This document shows positions 1-12,110 of a DNA stretch of 64,000 nt, piece by piece. A program made the position numbers and the translations under genes. Numbering within the stretch: position 1 is the stretch's first letter; every line of letters begins with the position of its first letter. Under the pieces are notes generated by a model that was not told where the DNA came from, ran no database searches, and saw nothing but the letters and a program-made list of their open reading frames with translations. This stretch comes from Monodelphis domestica (taxonomy: Eukaryota > Chordata > Mammalia > Didelphimorphia > Didelphidae). The stretch spans positions 351,731,207 through 351,795,206 of the forward strand of contig NC_077227.1 of assembly GCF_027887165.1 (NCBI RefSeq), given 5' to 3'.

Positions 1-1300
1 CCAGATCCTCACTCTCGCTACCCCTACTTTTCATTCTGCCCGTCTCCGTTGCTTGGCCTCCACTCATTCTTTCCTTCCTCCTCTTCCCATCCCTCCAAGT
101 CCCCCAACTCCTCTTCTTCACCCTCTTCCTTCAGTTCCACCCCACTCCACTCATTGTGCTCCTAGCTCATAAGATTTAAAACTGGAAGGGACCTTCAAAT
201 GGAGCTCAAAGACCTAGTTTTATTGGTGAAGAAACTTTGAATTGCACTCAAGGTGCAACAGTTGGTAATAATGATTTACAACAACAACAACAACAAAAAT
301 AATAGGGTCTTATTAGCACCAAATCCTTGGACTCTCTGGACACCAAGATCTTAGACAGGCATCTTCTGATAATCCTACTTAGTCCTCTCTCAGTTCTCTT
401 CTCTCCTTATACACTAGGATACACGCAGCCCAAAGTTCTGTAACCCCAGCTCTCTCACTCATCAACTAGGTTGAAGAAAAACCAGTACTCTTAGTGGTTA
501 AAATCCTAAAGAAATCCTTGTCTTCCTCCTATGACTATTACCACCAATAGCCTTAGCTTTATGGCTTGGAACTAACTGCTATCCCAGTATTGGAGTGGGC
601 TTCATTACAAGGATGAGGAGTCGGCTTCTTTCATTTTGATATTAGAATTAACAAAGTATAAGAGGACACTTTAAAAAATCCTGTACAATAGCCCTAAATA
701 TGCCACATGCCTTTTCCTATCTGGGATCCAAAGCTCCCATAGATCCCCTTCCCATTTGACATTCTTCCAAAGGAAACCAAAGGGTAAAACAGAACCTTCC
801 TTCCCCAAATCAACCTGTGTTTCCCCAAATCCAGGAGCAATGAAAGAGCTAGGAGGAAGAAGGAAAAGAGTGAAAAGAAAGGAAGCAGGTAAGTGAAAGA
901 ATAGAAAAAAGAGGAAAGGAAGAAAGCAGAGGAAAATAAAGGGAGAAATGAGACAGATGACCAGCTGACCAGGTTGAGAAGAGTTGGAATGGAAATGGAG
1001 GAAGAGTCTTTGTTTCTCATTTCAGACCTAGAAGAAATTATGACAGGTACATTTAGAAAGAAGAACCCTTAGTTTTGGGTCTTGTGGCCTTCCTTGCCCC
1101 CTCACCCAGTCCAATAAATATCTGTTACTCACCAGTTTCAAAGGGCAGGGAGGGCAAGGGTCTCAAGGTAGGGGGTTACAATCTGAATCCTCCTCAGCTG
1201 ACTGAGAGACTGCAGGAAGGAACACAAGGCTGACGACTTCTAGTCAGGAGGGGAATTCCCCGAGATAGAGGGAGACAACAGTCAGCCTCACCAAGCCCAG
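1..1300. other. Intergenic DNA, no gene seen
   Basis: Pyrimidine-rich start (about 40-170), then ordinary non-coding sequence. A short CAA run lies at 280-296. I recognise no exon or clear repeat here. Confidence 0.6.
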
Positions 1301-1306
1301 CTGAGA

Positions 1307-1631
1307 TCTCTCTCTCTCTCTCTCTCTCTCTGTGTCTCTCTGTGTCTCTCTGTCTCTCTGTCTCTCTCTCTCTCTCCTCTCTCTCTCTCTGTCTCTCTCT
1401 CTCTCTGTCTCTCTCTCTCTGTCTCTCTTTCTCTCTCTCTCTCTGTCTCTCTCTCTCTCTCTCTCTTCCTTTCCCTTTCCCTTCCTCTCTCCTCTTTCTC
1501 CCTCTCTCTTCTCTCTCTCTTCTCTCTTTCTCTCTGTGTCTCTGTGTGTGTGTCTCTCTCTCTGTCTCTCTCTCTCTCTTTTCTCTGTCTCTCTGTCTCT
1601 CTGTCTCTCTGTCTCTCTGTCTCTCTCTCTG

Positions 1632-1695
<64 letters not shown>

Positions 1696-1732
1696 CTCTG
1701 TCTCTCTGTCTCTCTCTCACACACACACACAC
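1307..1732 (+). repeat. Long (CT)n-derived tract ending in (AC)n
   Basis: About 410 bp almost purely C and T (CT, CTGT, CTTTC variants), ending in seven AC units at 1719-1732. The apparent Ser/Leu and Arg/Glu reading frames across it are artefacts of the repeat. Confidence 0.97.
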
Positions 1733-2437
1733 TTGCCTTTATTAAACCAACCATTGTTTGTCAATTCCCAGATTAGAGGTCACTCCCTTTGGAGGGGGAA
1801 CTACTGAGGGAAGGTGGAAAGATGATGATTCAGAGTTTGGATCACAAACTAGAGGGAGGGGAGGAGGGAGGAGAGGGGCCTGGCAGAGGTTTCAAACTCA
1901 GCTCCTCCATTGGGTTATTCCCAGCAGGCTCTCTGGTTTTGCCCCAGTATGCTATAAGTGGGGGATTCCAGACTTATCTGGTCTGGTGAGGAAATCTCTC
2001 CAGATGCTTAGCTCACATTTTCCTCTCATTCATTCCCATTCCTTTTGCTTCCACTTATGGAATGTTTCCAAGGTGGTAAGGGGAGTTTGAACGCTTCCAC
2101 ACGTGTTGGGATTCCAGAGGGTAGAGGTAGGGAGTGGAGTCTGACTTTTATTCTCTCATTTCAGGTGAAGGAGGAAATCCCCAGTTAATAATGTAAGCAC
2201 TCCTTGAAGAACTCAGTGAAAAACCCTACATAGAATTTTTATTCTGGATTAAATTTATTTCATTGAAATGAAGAATTTAGCTCCTCCCCCCAAAAGTTCC
2301 TCCATCTATAAATGAAAGAAGGGATAGGCTGACTATGATATTTAAGGCTCATTTTAACTTAAACAGGACATGAATCTTCTACAATTGTATTGCTTCTACA
2401 GTGTGTTATTAAATGTTTACTATGTTCCTTAAGAGAC

Positions 2438-2635
2438 AGGACTTTGAAGTGGATAGGGAGCCAAGTCCAACCTCTGACACTTAGTGACTGTGTGACTCTG
2501 GACAAGCCCACAAAACCCTAGGCATCTCTTTAAAATGATAAGTTAAAGAAACATTGCTGATCTGCATTGGTAGAAGGAGTTTCCTCATCTGGGAGTTCCC
2601 CATGGCAATGAAATCACAAATTCGATCCTTTTCCC
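2438..2635 (+). mobile_element. CORE-SINE with L2-like tail
   Basis: Body 'CTGTGTGACTCTGGACAAGC' followed by a tail with TGCTGATCTGCATTGGTAGA, typical of an old marsupial/mammalian CORE-SINE. Confidence 0.65.
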
Positions 2636-2847
2636 CTATTCTACTACACTCTAGACACTCAAAATGAAACAGGTCCTGCCCACAAGCAGTTTATATTTTA
2701 TAGTGGAATTAGCATGTACACATTATAAGTGTAACATACCCACAATGTAAATACAAGAAAACTTCAGAAAGGCACCAGCAACTGGGGAGATCAGGACAAG
2801 TTCCTAGCAGGAAATCAAATTTGAGCTGAGCTTTGAAGCATGATAGT

Positions 2848-3080
2848 CGGCAAAATGTATAGAGAGCTGGGTCTAGATCAGGAAGACCTCTGTTCCAAAC
2901 TAGCCTCAGATACTTTACTAGCTATGTAACCCGGGGCTAGTCTCCTTTAACCCTATTTACCTCAGTTTCCTCATCTGTAAAATGAGTCAGAGAAGGAAAA
3001 GGCAAACCATGCTAGTATCTTTGCCAAGAAAAACCTGAATGGGATTACAAACAGTCAGACATGATTGAACAACAATAAAA
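2848..3080 (+). mobile_element. Marsupial SINE, RTE-tailed
   Basis: tRNA-like head and body, then GTTTCCTCATCTGTAAAATG and a BovB-like end (TCTTTGCCAAGAAAA ... GTCAGACATGATTGA) finishing in CAACAATAAA. Confidence 0.8.
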
Positions 3081-3589
3081 AGGTTTCCTAAGTGGCACAG
3101 GTGAGAAGAAAGAACATTTTAGACATGGGGGACAACCTATGCCAAAGCATGAAATGGAAGACATACACAAGGAACAACAAACAGAACCATTTAACTGGAA
3201 TGTAATGTGTAGAAAAGGTAATAAAATGTAATTGATTAGAAAAAGTTAGTTGGGGCAGATTAAGAAAAAATATAATCTTCCAAAGAGAAGCATGTGTTTT
3301 ATCCTAGAGTCAAGAAAGGAATGAAGTTTAAAAACACTTCTATTTTGATGGCCCTACTCCTTTCACTTCTGTGATCTCAATAAAAGTATTTCCTCACAAC
3401 CATCCTGTCCACTACAAAGACAGGTGATGTGCCCCAGTTCAGAGGTAAGAACCATAGAGCTGGGAAAAATTCAGTAACTTACTTAAGGTTACATAGGTAA
3501 GTCAGGGATAGAGCAGAGATTAGTAACTGAGTTTGCTCATTGTAAATTAGGTAATGTCAGAGATAAGGGAAGTAGTCCCAGCTCCTTTT

Positions 3590-3690
3590 ATATGTGGGAA
3601 ACTGAAGCCCAGAGAGGGGAAGAGACTTGCCTAAAGTCACATAGCAAATTAGAATGAGATCAACGACTAGACCCCAGAGCAGGTTCCTCT
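3590..3690 (-). mobile_element. MIR fragment
   Basis: Contains GGGAAGAGACTTGCCTAAAG and related MIR core words on the plus strand. Heavily diverged. Confidence 0.5.
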
Positions 3691-4749
3691 ATCATTTCAG
3701 GAAAGATTCAAGATTATATAGGAAATGTAGTATGAGCCAGATCTTAGGAAATGACTTAAAAAGATTTCATTAGCAAATACTTTTAGAAGCCCACACTTCC
3801 CAGAAGAGAAGACAAACATACTCCGCCTCCCCCATAATACCTAATCCCTTCACATTCAGAACACTAAAACAGACCATCCTCTCAAATGCCCAGGCCTTGA
3901 ACCTGAGCTGTCCCGAATTTCCTGAACTGTCACAACTGCACTGGTTGAGATCTAGGCAGTCATTATGAAAGAATTCAGACAGAGATTAGATTTTCCCTTC
4001 TTGGATTCAGACAAATCACACTTTTTTGACTCCAAAGAGTGTAACATCCCCTTTCAGGACCTTGACCTAGTGACCTGAGAAAAGCTCTAGGCCAGTTTAA
4101 TTGTGTGTCCTCTCAAAACATCATTAAAGTCTCTTCTCTTTGTGTTTTAGAGTCGGCATTAGAAAATTTCTGAATATTCAAAGCTATCCATAAGGGAAAA
4201 TGCATTGTTTGAGGAGGTCCTTAAAACAAACACATAACATCAGATCCAAAGGGGACTTAGAAGTCAGAGTGTCTGAGTTGGAAGGAGACTTAGAGGTTGC
4301 ATAGGACAACAACATTTTACCACCAGCACCGCTCCCTGCTTTGGTTTTTATGCAGTTGCTATTCCTGGGGTTCTTTAAGGTTTTTAGAATACTACTTAAA
4401 TGGGATGATGTAAACGAGATTTCCTGCCCAGATGTTGGTTAGACTGGATATCTGCTGAGATTCTTTCCAGCTCTGAGGTTATCTAATACTAGACATTTGG
4501 AGTTTTCTGTCCTACCATTCATTCTACATGGCAAAAGGGAGAGAACAAGCAAGTGGAGGCAAAGGAGAGGTTGGCCCACCCCATTTTCTATTTTGTTGCT
4601 GCCACCACCAAGAAGTTATTCCAACATCTGTAGATCCTGGTTCCATAACCCTCAAAACTTCCCGTGAACTTTCCCTTCTAGGGGACTAGATGCCCAGAAG
4701 AAGATGATCTGTTTTACAGAGAAAACTGGTCAGATTTCATCAATGCATA

Positions 4750-5030
4750 AAGGATTAGTTGTTGTCCTTCATATCGAAGAGGAACAATGATGTCTCTGTG
4801 TTGGGGGTCAATGTACAATATGTTTGACTGTGGTTGATCAGACTAATGACCTCAGAAGTCTCAAGGTTGGGTCAAATAGCCCAAGCCTGGGGAAATCTTT
4901 GGGATGAAAATGTCATTTATTTGCACATCCTAGGTTTCTTTTGAGCTACTGCAATTCTTCTTTGCTCATAGAACACAACACTTTCTTTGATGAAGGCGTG
5001 CCACGATAGTCAGTCCCATATCTCATGACT
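4750..5030. repeat. Interspersed repeat of unknown class
   Basis: Begins GTTGTCCTTCATATCGAAGA; I recall closely related copies as common in marsupial genomes. I cannot assign a class from one copy. Confidence 0.4.
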
Positions 5031-5199
5031 GAAACTATTATCAGAGCTAGGAAGAGCTTCAAATCAGAAGGCAGGGGTTATGAGGGACCTTGGCCAACAG
5101 AACCGTAGAACTTAAATGTTAGAGCTGAAAAGGATAACACCTGACTTATAAATAAACTGAGTCCTAGGGAAAAGGCAGAAATATCAATACGGGATAGAG

Positions 5200-5650
5200 A
5201 TGGAACTTGAATGCAAATCTTCAAACTAACTCCCAAAGTCTTATTCTCTTTCCACTACAACACGGGGGTTCTCTTGACTACTATTCTGAACCTGCTACTC
5301 TGTCTTTAAGTCCCAGATCAGCTCCTCCATACTTTCTTCTTCATCTTCCAAGGGGAACGGTTGTCTCATTGGGCTCCTTTCTATGCCAAGTACCAGGCTG
5401 TAGCTTTGGCATCAGCTTCAACAGGCTGCCCAGGCTGACTTCCTGGCTTCTTTGCAGCAGCAGGAGAGGGGAAGGAGCATTCTGTTGACGTACCCTGACC
5501 TCAGAGAGGAAGCGCTGGTCACCCAGGGGGATTTCCAGAATGCTGAGATCCCAGGACTATGCAAATACTACACTCTAATTACCCTGGCCTGAAGGACCTC
5601 TGGTTCTGAGAGGGTTAGAAAAAGTCTGGGAGAAGAGATGCCAGGAGTGG
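5200..5650. promoter_or_regulatory. Repeat-poor island with NF-kB and octamer motifs
   Basis: A perfect kappaB site GGGGATTTCC at 5527-5536 and a perfect octamer ATGCAAAT at 5559-5566 lie 22 bp apart, with a TGACGT half-CRE at about 5486. No repeat is recognisable across the 450 bp. This is motif evidence only. Confidence 0.35.
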
Positions 5651-5804
5651 AAGCCAGCAGAAAGGAAAGAAGAGGGAGACATGAGATAAGAAAACTGAGG
5701 CACAAGGGTAAACTCCTCAAGGGGAGGAATAGCCTCTTCTCTCATTTGTAGAATGCTTTACACCCTGGCACTAGCAGAAGAATAAGAAAGTGAATCAGGA
5801 TTAT

Positions 5805-5960
5805 GTGATAGTGTGGCATAGAACGAAGAGCATTGGATTGGGAGTTAGGAAAACTGGGTTCAGATATAGGATCTGACTCTTAACCAGCTGCATAACCTTG
5901 AGGAAGACATTGTTTCCTTACCTGTAAAACGAAAACTTTGGGGTCTTCCAACCTTGATTT
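5805..5960 (+). mobile_element. MIR-like SINE
   Basis: Core sequence from GAAGAGCATTGGATTGGGAG through TGCATAACCTTGAGGAAGAC, old and diverged. Confidence 0.6.
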
Positions 5961-6375
5961 CTTGGGATTTTAAGTGGGCATAGGGCACAGGTTGTTCTTG
6001 TCTGGGAAATATTTTCACCTGGTTTCACTTTAGGGTTCATTCCCTCAGTTGGAATGTCCAGTAGGGGAATTTTCAAAGGTCATGGAAGTTCCCCTAAAAG
6101 GGCAAGACAGAGGTTGTTAACCCTTTCCTAGTGTGGAGTAGTAGAAAGCACTCTAGACAAGAGGTCAAGCAGAGGTGTTCTGGAATCGGCTCTAACCAGC
6201 TTGCAGAGCTCTGGTTAAATTTTCAGCATCATCGATGTAAGCATTTACACCACAGGTAGGTAGTCAGCAAATGCTACATATCCTATAAATCAGGGTTTCC
6301 TGTATTATTTTGGCGATTGTCTAGACTTAAGAAAGTGTTACTAATGCAAATTAAACTTAAAAGTGTCTGCATACG

Positions 6376-6392
6376 CCCCCCCCCCCCCCCCC
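6376..6392 (+). repeat. Poly(C) run, 17 nt
   Basis: Uninterrupted C run; the minus strand is G17 and could form a quadruplex. Confidence 0.97.
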
Positions 6393-7099
6393 AGCCTCTT
6401 AGCTACCATACTTATTCTATGTGTCTAGAGAGAGGAGCAGGGTATGGAAAATACTGGCTCAGCTTGGGTTTGGGGGCTCTTCGTAGGTTTCACTTACCCA
6501 GCTTTTAGTCATAGCACTCCCCCTCATAGTAATCTTGACTCACTGATCAGTCATCTTATCTATAGATTACAGTAGCTAGCTCCCCAAAGACTGGTCAGAG
6601 AAGATAGGAGCTCAGTGGGGCCAAGGGGCAGTGAGCAATATGGAGTCCAGGTAGATGGGATGGTGAGAATGGGAGTCAGGGGGACGAATTTGGGGACAGG
6701 GAAGAGAATCATCCCAGAGAAAAGAGTTTGCCTTAAGTATTTTTGGCAAACCAATGAATGGACTTTAGCTCGCTAAACTCCGAAGCAGGACAATAATCTT
6801 GGAGGAGTTAATTCTACAGGGCCAAATAACAGCTAGGAAATATTTTGTAATCCTTAATACAATTTTGAACTACACTTATTCATGTACCCTCCTGGCTTCT
6901 GCAGTCGTGCCTTGCCTTTTATTCAGAGCAGCTTTCACCTTTCTTTTGAAAACAAAAAATAGACCAAAGGAGAGTATTGGACGGGTAAGGTCCTTTCTAC
7001 GCTGACTTTTTGTGTTCTTAGATGCCTCCTAGCTCTGCAGTTCCTTCCATCTTGAACATTGTCTGTCCCATAATACCTTCCAACCCTTGTATTCTAGGA

Positions 7100-7560
7100 T
7101 ACTAGAGTTCTCTTTCCAGCCCCAGAGAGATGGCGCCCTGTGGTATGTTTGTGGTTGGCTAAGAAACAAGCAGATCTCACCTTCCAACAACTAACTTTGC
7201 CTCAAGCCATTCTTCATAATTAGCTGTTTTTGTGCTGGACCCGGAGCCCAATCTCCCCACCTACCACCCCCACCTCCCCTGTGTATTTTCATCTGGAGGT
7301 AGGGAGGTTGGGCCTGGGGTGCGAAGGAGGTTTCTAAATTGAGGGGGTGGGCTTGACCCTGGAGATCTAAAAAAGAGACTGCCCTTTAGGAAGGTGGCTT
7401 TCACTACGTGTTTTGGGGCAGGGTTGGGGGAATAGGGAGGTTGAGTGTAGCAAAAGCCACAGGGTGACTCAGAATGAAGGAAAACACAATTTGTTGGCTT
7501 GGGGAGTTACTGGGGTGGGGTGGGGTGGGGGAGAGATTTGGGAGGCAAGTAGCCACAAAG
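7100..7560. promoter_or_regulatory. Repeat-poor island with RUNX and AP-1 motifs
   Basis: Contains TGTGGTT (7150-7156, RUNX), a TAATTAG homeodomain-type core near 7219, and TGACTCA (7465-7471, AP-1), in G-rich unique DNA. AGATGGCGCC at about 7130 also resembles the core of a CTCF site. Motif evidence only. Confidence 0.3.
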
Positions 7561-7806
7561 ACTAAACTCATGTGCAAACCCCCCCCCCATTCAAAATTCC
7601 AAGGGTTCTAAGGGAGGATGGGAAGTTAAGGAAATAAAAGAGGTAACTGTGCACTGGTTTTGTTACCAACCATATAACTTTGAGGAAAATTCTGTCATCT
7701 TTGGCCTCCTTTCCTCTTCTGTATAATAAAAGGTCTGATCCAAATTAAACACCAATATTTGCGTATTTTCCTTTTTTAGGTTGAGATGGGTCCACTCTAG
7801 TATTTC

Positions 7807-8050
7807 TGGCAGCTAGTTGGGACAGCAGATAAAGCATAGGACCTGGAGTCAGGAAGACCTGAGTTCAAATCCTGCCTCAGATCCCTAATAGCTGTGTGGC
7901 CCTGGGCAGGTAACTTAAGTCACTTAATTGTCGACCTCAGTTGTTTCATCTGTGAAATGTGAGGTACCTCATAGGGATGTTGTGAGGATCAAAAAAGATA
8001 TCTGTTAAGTGAAGCTTAAAGCACTGTGTAAATTCTAGCTATTATTATTC
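7807..8050 (+). mobile_element. MIR/CORE-SINE, near full length
   Basis: Head GGCAGCTAGTTGGGACAGCA, body AGCTGTGTGGCCCTGGGCAG and an end in TGTGTAAATTCTAGCTATTA. Confidence 0.7.
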
Positions 8051-8411
8051 TGTGGATTGTCTTTCCTTTAATTAAAGGTTCTACTACACTTTTCCTTAGA
8101 GCCCAGACCTCCTTTAACTGTAAAAGCAATCTCTGGCAGTCATTTCATATCAGGGCTTCTAAACCCCTCTGTACTTTTTTGTCTACTGATGAAGTGGGGG
8201 GTGGAGGTAGGGAAGGCAGTGGCAGTGCGGGGTGTTGTGGCTCTTGTGGACTTTTCTTGAGGAAACATGAGGTTAGAGAATTTAATGAAGAAGAACACTA
8301 GAATTTGGACCTGATTTTGACCAATAAGAAGGAAGGAAGGAATAAGTTAGTGAACTAGAGATAAAGGTATAATTGCTTTTCTTCAAAGTTGCTTTCCTAA
8401 GAGTCCATGAC

Positions 8412-8602
8412 AGGAGGCAACTGGGTGGCTCAGTGGATGGAGATCCAGGTCTAGAGACAGGAGGTCCTAGGTTCAAATCTGGCCTTAGATACTTCCTAGC
8501 TTCTTGACTCTGGGCAAGTCACTTAACCCCCATTGCCTAGCCCTTATTGCTCTTCTGCCTTGGAACCTTTAAGACTGAAGGTAAGGGTTTAAAAAAAAAA
8601 AA
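8412..8602 (+). mobile_element. Marsupial SINE, hairpin-tailed
   Basis: Head GGCAACTGGGTGGCTCAGTG, body with TGGGCAAGTCACTTAACCCC, tail CTGCCTTGGAACC ... GAAGGTAAGGGTTT and an A run. Confidence 0.85.
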
Positions 8603-8779
8603 GAGCCCATGATAGATGAAGAGAGAAAAGTAAACTATACCCTAGATGCTAGAAGTAGGTACGTATGTGTCTGTGTATGCACATGTGTGTACACGTGTGT
8701 GTATTTCAAGTAATTCACAGGAAGAAAAGATAATTTCCCATGGCCTGAGATTCTCCAAGGGACATTTAGTGTATTACCG

Positions 8780-8945
8780 TGTACTCAAGTGTAGCATTGA
8801 ATTTGAGATCCTGGGTCTGAATGCTGCCTTTGCTGGGTACTGACTTTGAGCACATCTCTTTGGGATTTTGTTTCTTCTGCTGTAAAATAAGGAGATTAGA
8901 CTAGGTGATCTCTAAGGTCCTTTCTAGTTCTAACTCTATGAACTT
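8780..8945 (+). mobile_element. MIR-like SINE
   Basis: Ends in GGTGATCTCTAAGGTCCTTT and CTAGTTCTAACTCTATGA, a typical mammalian-wide SINE 3' end. Confidence 0.6.
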
Positions 8946-9517
8946 ATAAAAGGATGGAGAAAAAGTTCTGTCATTGTAATCACCATGATTTTGATGAGGG
9001 AAGAAAAGAAGACACCTATGAAAAGAATAGCCTGGTGAATGAGGGAATTCAGACTTCCAACTGACAGAGTCTTAAAAGAACAGTGTTAGGAAGGATTGTC
9101 TTAGCAATAAGTTAAGGGAGAATGTAAGATCAGAGACCCATTGCCTAAGCTACATAGACAATGATAACAGGGGAGGAAAAGCAATACTACTCAACTATTA
9201 CAGTATATGCATTGCTTATCAAGAACCATCCTCAAGAGGGGAAGTATAGAACAAAAATGCTCCACAAGGAATTGAAACCTAAGATAAGAGATGGTAAGAG
9301 AAACACTAAGCTGCTCTCACCAAATTCAAAATCACTCCCTGTGTGATATTGAAAAAGTTAAGTTCTCTGGGCTTCTGGTTCCTCACCTTTAAAATAAAGG
9401 GCTTCAACTAGATGGCCTCCATAGTTCTGTCAGACTTGGAAAAAACTCAGACCAACTCAATGACTAGTAAATAAATTGAGGTATTTATACAGGTCAAGAA
9501 AAGGGATTCTTATAGGA

Positions 9518-9989
9518 CTGTGATGGTGAACCTTTTAAAGATGGAGTGCTGGACCCCCCCACCCCACCCCTCACCCTACCCCCTAGACTGTGTGCTATGT
9601 CCCCTGCCCCCAGGGCCAGGCACCCCCCACCCCCTCTTACCTCACACAGGGGAGGGAGAAAAGTGCTCCCCATTAGGCTGTTGGATGGAGGGCCAGGTGA
9701 AGTAAGAGAGGATGAGGGGAGTGGCCTGAGCTCTCTGCTCCCCTCTAGCTCTGCCACCTGTGAGCCACCCACCCCACTCTCTGTGCATTCCCATTGGGCT
9801 GCTGGGCAGAGCTGCAGGGGGTGTGAAAAATTGTAGATCAGGTATGGTGGAGAGGGGGAGGGGAGCAGTTCCCCTGGAATCCCTCTGCCTTTCTAGTAGT
9901 GAACTGGGGGGCAGGGAGGTGGCTAAGTGCCCACAGAGAGCATTCTGTATGCCATCTTTGGCATCCATGCCATAGGTTCACCATCATTG
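9518..9989. mobile_element. Non-autonomous hAT transposon
   Basis: Inverted termini: left CTGTGATGGTGAACCTTTT, right end reading CAATGATGGTGAACCTATG on the minus strand. The roughly 470-bp interior has no transposase. No clear 8-bp target duplication. Confidence 0.65.
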
Positions 9990-9997
9990 TTTTTTTT

Positions 9998-10085
9998 AAT
10001 GGAAATTTTTTATTTAATTAATTTAGAATTTTTTTCCATGATTACATGATTTATGTTCTTTCCCTCCCCTCTTCCCCACCATCAC
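9998..10085 (-). mobile_element. L1 3' end fragment
   Basis: TTCCATGATTACATGATTTA with TTAATTAATTTAGAA matches, inverted, the plus-strand L1 ends at 36180 and 55130. Confidence 0.6.
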
Positions 10086-10459
10086 TGTTATAGGGTATAT
10101 TTGTGGGAAACAGGAGGGGATATAGTCTGGATACATAGAATAGCTGAATTGTAGGAAGGGAATGTTGTCGTGTTCTTATATTTATATATTTATCTCTGCC
10201 TAGGAATGGGGTGGCTATGCATTACTGGGATCTGGTGGGGGTGGTCTTTTGGGGGGCAGTTAGAAACTGCTGATCAGAGCAAGGTAGGAGCCCAAAGATT
10301 CTCAGGGGTTGATAGTTCCTTCCAGCTCAAAATTTGATGAGCCTCTGAACTATATCCATGGCACTGAAGAAATTATCAATAAGATTTCTAAATGATTCTC
10401 ATTGATCTTCCAGGACTCAGAAGGGATGCATAAGGTGATGCAGGACTAGAGACACTCAA

Positions 10460-10740
10460 GTTTTCAAAAGGGGTGGTCAGGTCTTCAAACTTCAAGCCCA
10501 GTGAGCTTGACGCCAACTCTTGGGAAATTCCAGGAAGGTTTGAACCCAAACAGTTTGTGAGGACTTAGAAAGACTATAAGGTAGCATGGGTTCAACAAGA
10601 ACAGGTCATACCAGACAAACCTCATTTCCTTTTTGGACAAGGTTACTAGACTGGTAGATCCGGGAAATGCCTGATACATAGATATACATACTTAGATTTT
10701 AGCCAGGCATTTGATTATGTCTCATAATAGCCATGCAAAC
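10460..10740 (+). mobile_element. CR1/L3 LINE fragment
   Basis: Words such as AACAGGTCATACCAGACAAA and TTTTAGCCAGGCATTTGAT fit CR1-type ORF2. No intact frame. Confidence 0.5.
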
Positions 10741-10864
10741 AAGATTGACAGATGAAGTCTGTATGATGGTGGTTAGAGTCTTCTTTTCAGGCTCTTATCA
10801 CACAGTTCCATCTTCTGCCTCCATGTTATTGTTTAGATTATGCCCCATGTCTATAATACATTCC

Positions 10865-11105
10865 TTTTTCATCTGTGCTTTTTAGAATCCCTAGTTTCTT
10901 TCCAAATTCAGTTCAAACTCTACCTCCCCATGAGGCCTCTCCTGCTTCCCACCTCCCACACTACCACTGTTCATATTGCCTCATAAAATTACCTTGAATT
11001 TATTTGGTATACATTTATATGTGCACATGCTATCTTCCCATTAGTACAAAAGCTCCTTGAGGGAAGAGACTGTAGCATAGCTGATCCTTAAATGTTTGTT
11101 GATAG
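10865..11105 (+). mobile_element. L2 LINE 3' end
   Basis: Runs into AGCTCCTTGAGGGAAGAGAC and ends CTTAAATGTTTGTTGATA, the diagnostic L2 terminus. Confidence 0.7.
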
Positions 11106-11164
11106 GTTAAAAACTGAACAACTGGACCTACTGTGACTGATATTAGATTGGAAAGTCTCTAGGG

Positions 11165-11214
11165 AAGGAGGGAAGGAAGGAAGGAAGGAAGGAAGGAAGG
11201 AAGGAAGGAAGGAA

Positions 11215-11256
<42 letters not shown>

Positions 11257-11258
11257 AG
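11165..11258 (+). repeat. (GGAA)n then (GAAA)n microsatellite
   Basis: About 50 bp of GGAA units followed by about 38 bp of GAAA units, inside a CR1-like stretch. Confidence 0.95.
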
Positions 11259-11274
11259 GAACCATTCAGTGAAT

Positions 11275-11530
11275 AGGATTCTGAGGTGAATCTAAATATA
11301 AGAATCAATAGGCAGAAAAGGATGGTTAGTCTGAAGAAGAGGTTTAGGGGACATAGGATAATTGTCTTTAAGTATTTAAAAAGTTGCACATGAAAGGGTT
11401 TAATTTAAACTTGTTCTGCTTATCCTAAGAAAATAGAAGTGGGAGCAAAGGGTAGAAATTAAGAGAAGCAGATTTTAACTCAATAGAAGGATGACTTATA
11501 CCAAGTCCTATCTAATGCTTTATCATGTTG
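11275..11530 (+). mobile_element. CR1/L3 LINE fragment
   Basis: GGGGACATAGGATAATTGTC and TTTAAACTTGTTCTGCTTAT are typical of the 3' part of CR1/L3 ORF2. Possibly the continuation of 10460-10740. Confidence 0.6.
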
Positions 11531-12110
11531 TAGAAGTGACTCAATCTTCAGTTGTAGCTACCATTTTTACTTTGGCATTTTAGTAAATATATTTGTTAAA
11601 AGCTAACAATCTATTAGAAAATTATTCATGGGAAACAAACTGATGGGGATTCAGGAGCTATAAACAGAGAATGAAAATGGAAGGAAGATAACAAGTAAAA
11701 AGGAAGAGCTCTACAATAAATGTTTATAATCAAATTGAAGAGGAAGAAGAAATGGCATGCTTCCAAAATGTAAAAAACCAGAGAATTCAAAGAGAGAAAA
11801 AGCAAGTGGATTAGGCTGGAGGAGACAATTGTGAGGGATCCATTTACAAGATATTTAAAAGAGAAGATATTAAAGGTGTGGGGAAAATTTGACAGAAAAT
11901 CAAGAACTACCAATATTTATGCCTACTTTCCCATCTAAATAAAAATTTTAAGAGTCAACTACACAAATATCAAGGGCATTCTTGCTGAGGGTATTAATAG
12001 GAGAGAGACAAGTAATAGTGACACTAAAGACCATATCTTTGCCATCACACAACTAGCTGAAAGATGAGAGTACAAGACCCCACTGTGCTTACTTTTTATT
12101 GACTATAAGA

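Noticed and set aside
1194-1807. Long open frames rich in Arg/Glu or Ser/Leu over 1.2-1.8 kb and 51.4-51.9 kb
   Set aside because: They are translations of the CT/GA repeat tracts; no codon structure or homology.
8412-8602. tRNA gene
   Set aside because: Box A/B-like words come from the tRNA-derived SINE heads, which recur dozens of times; no cloverleaf with an intact anticodon arm.
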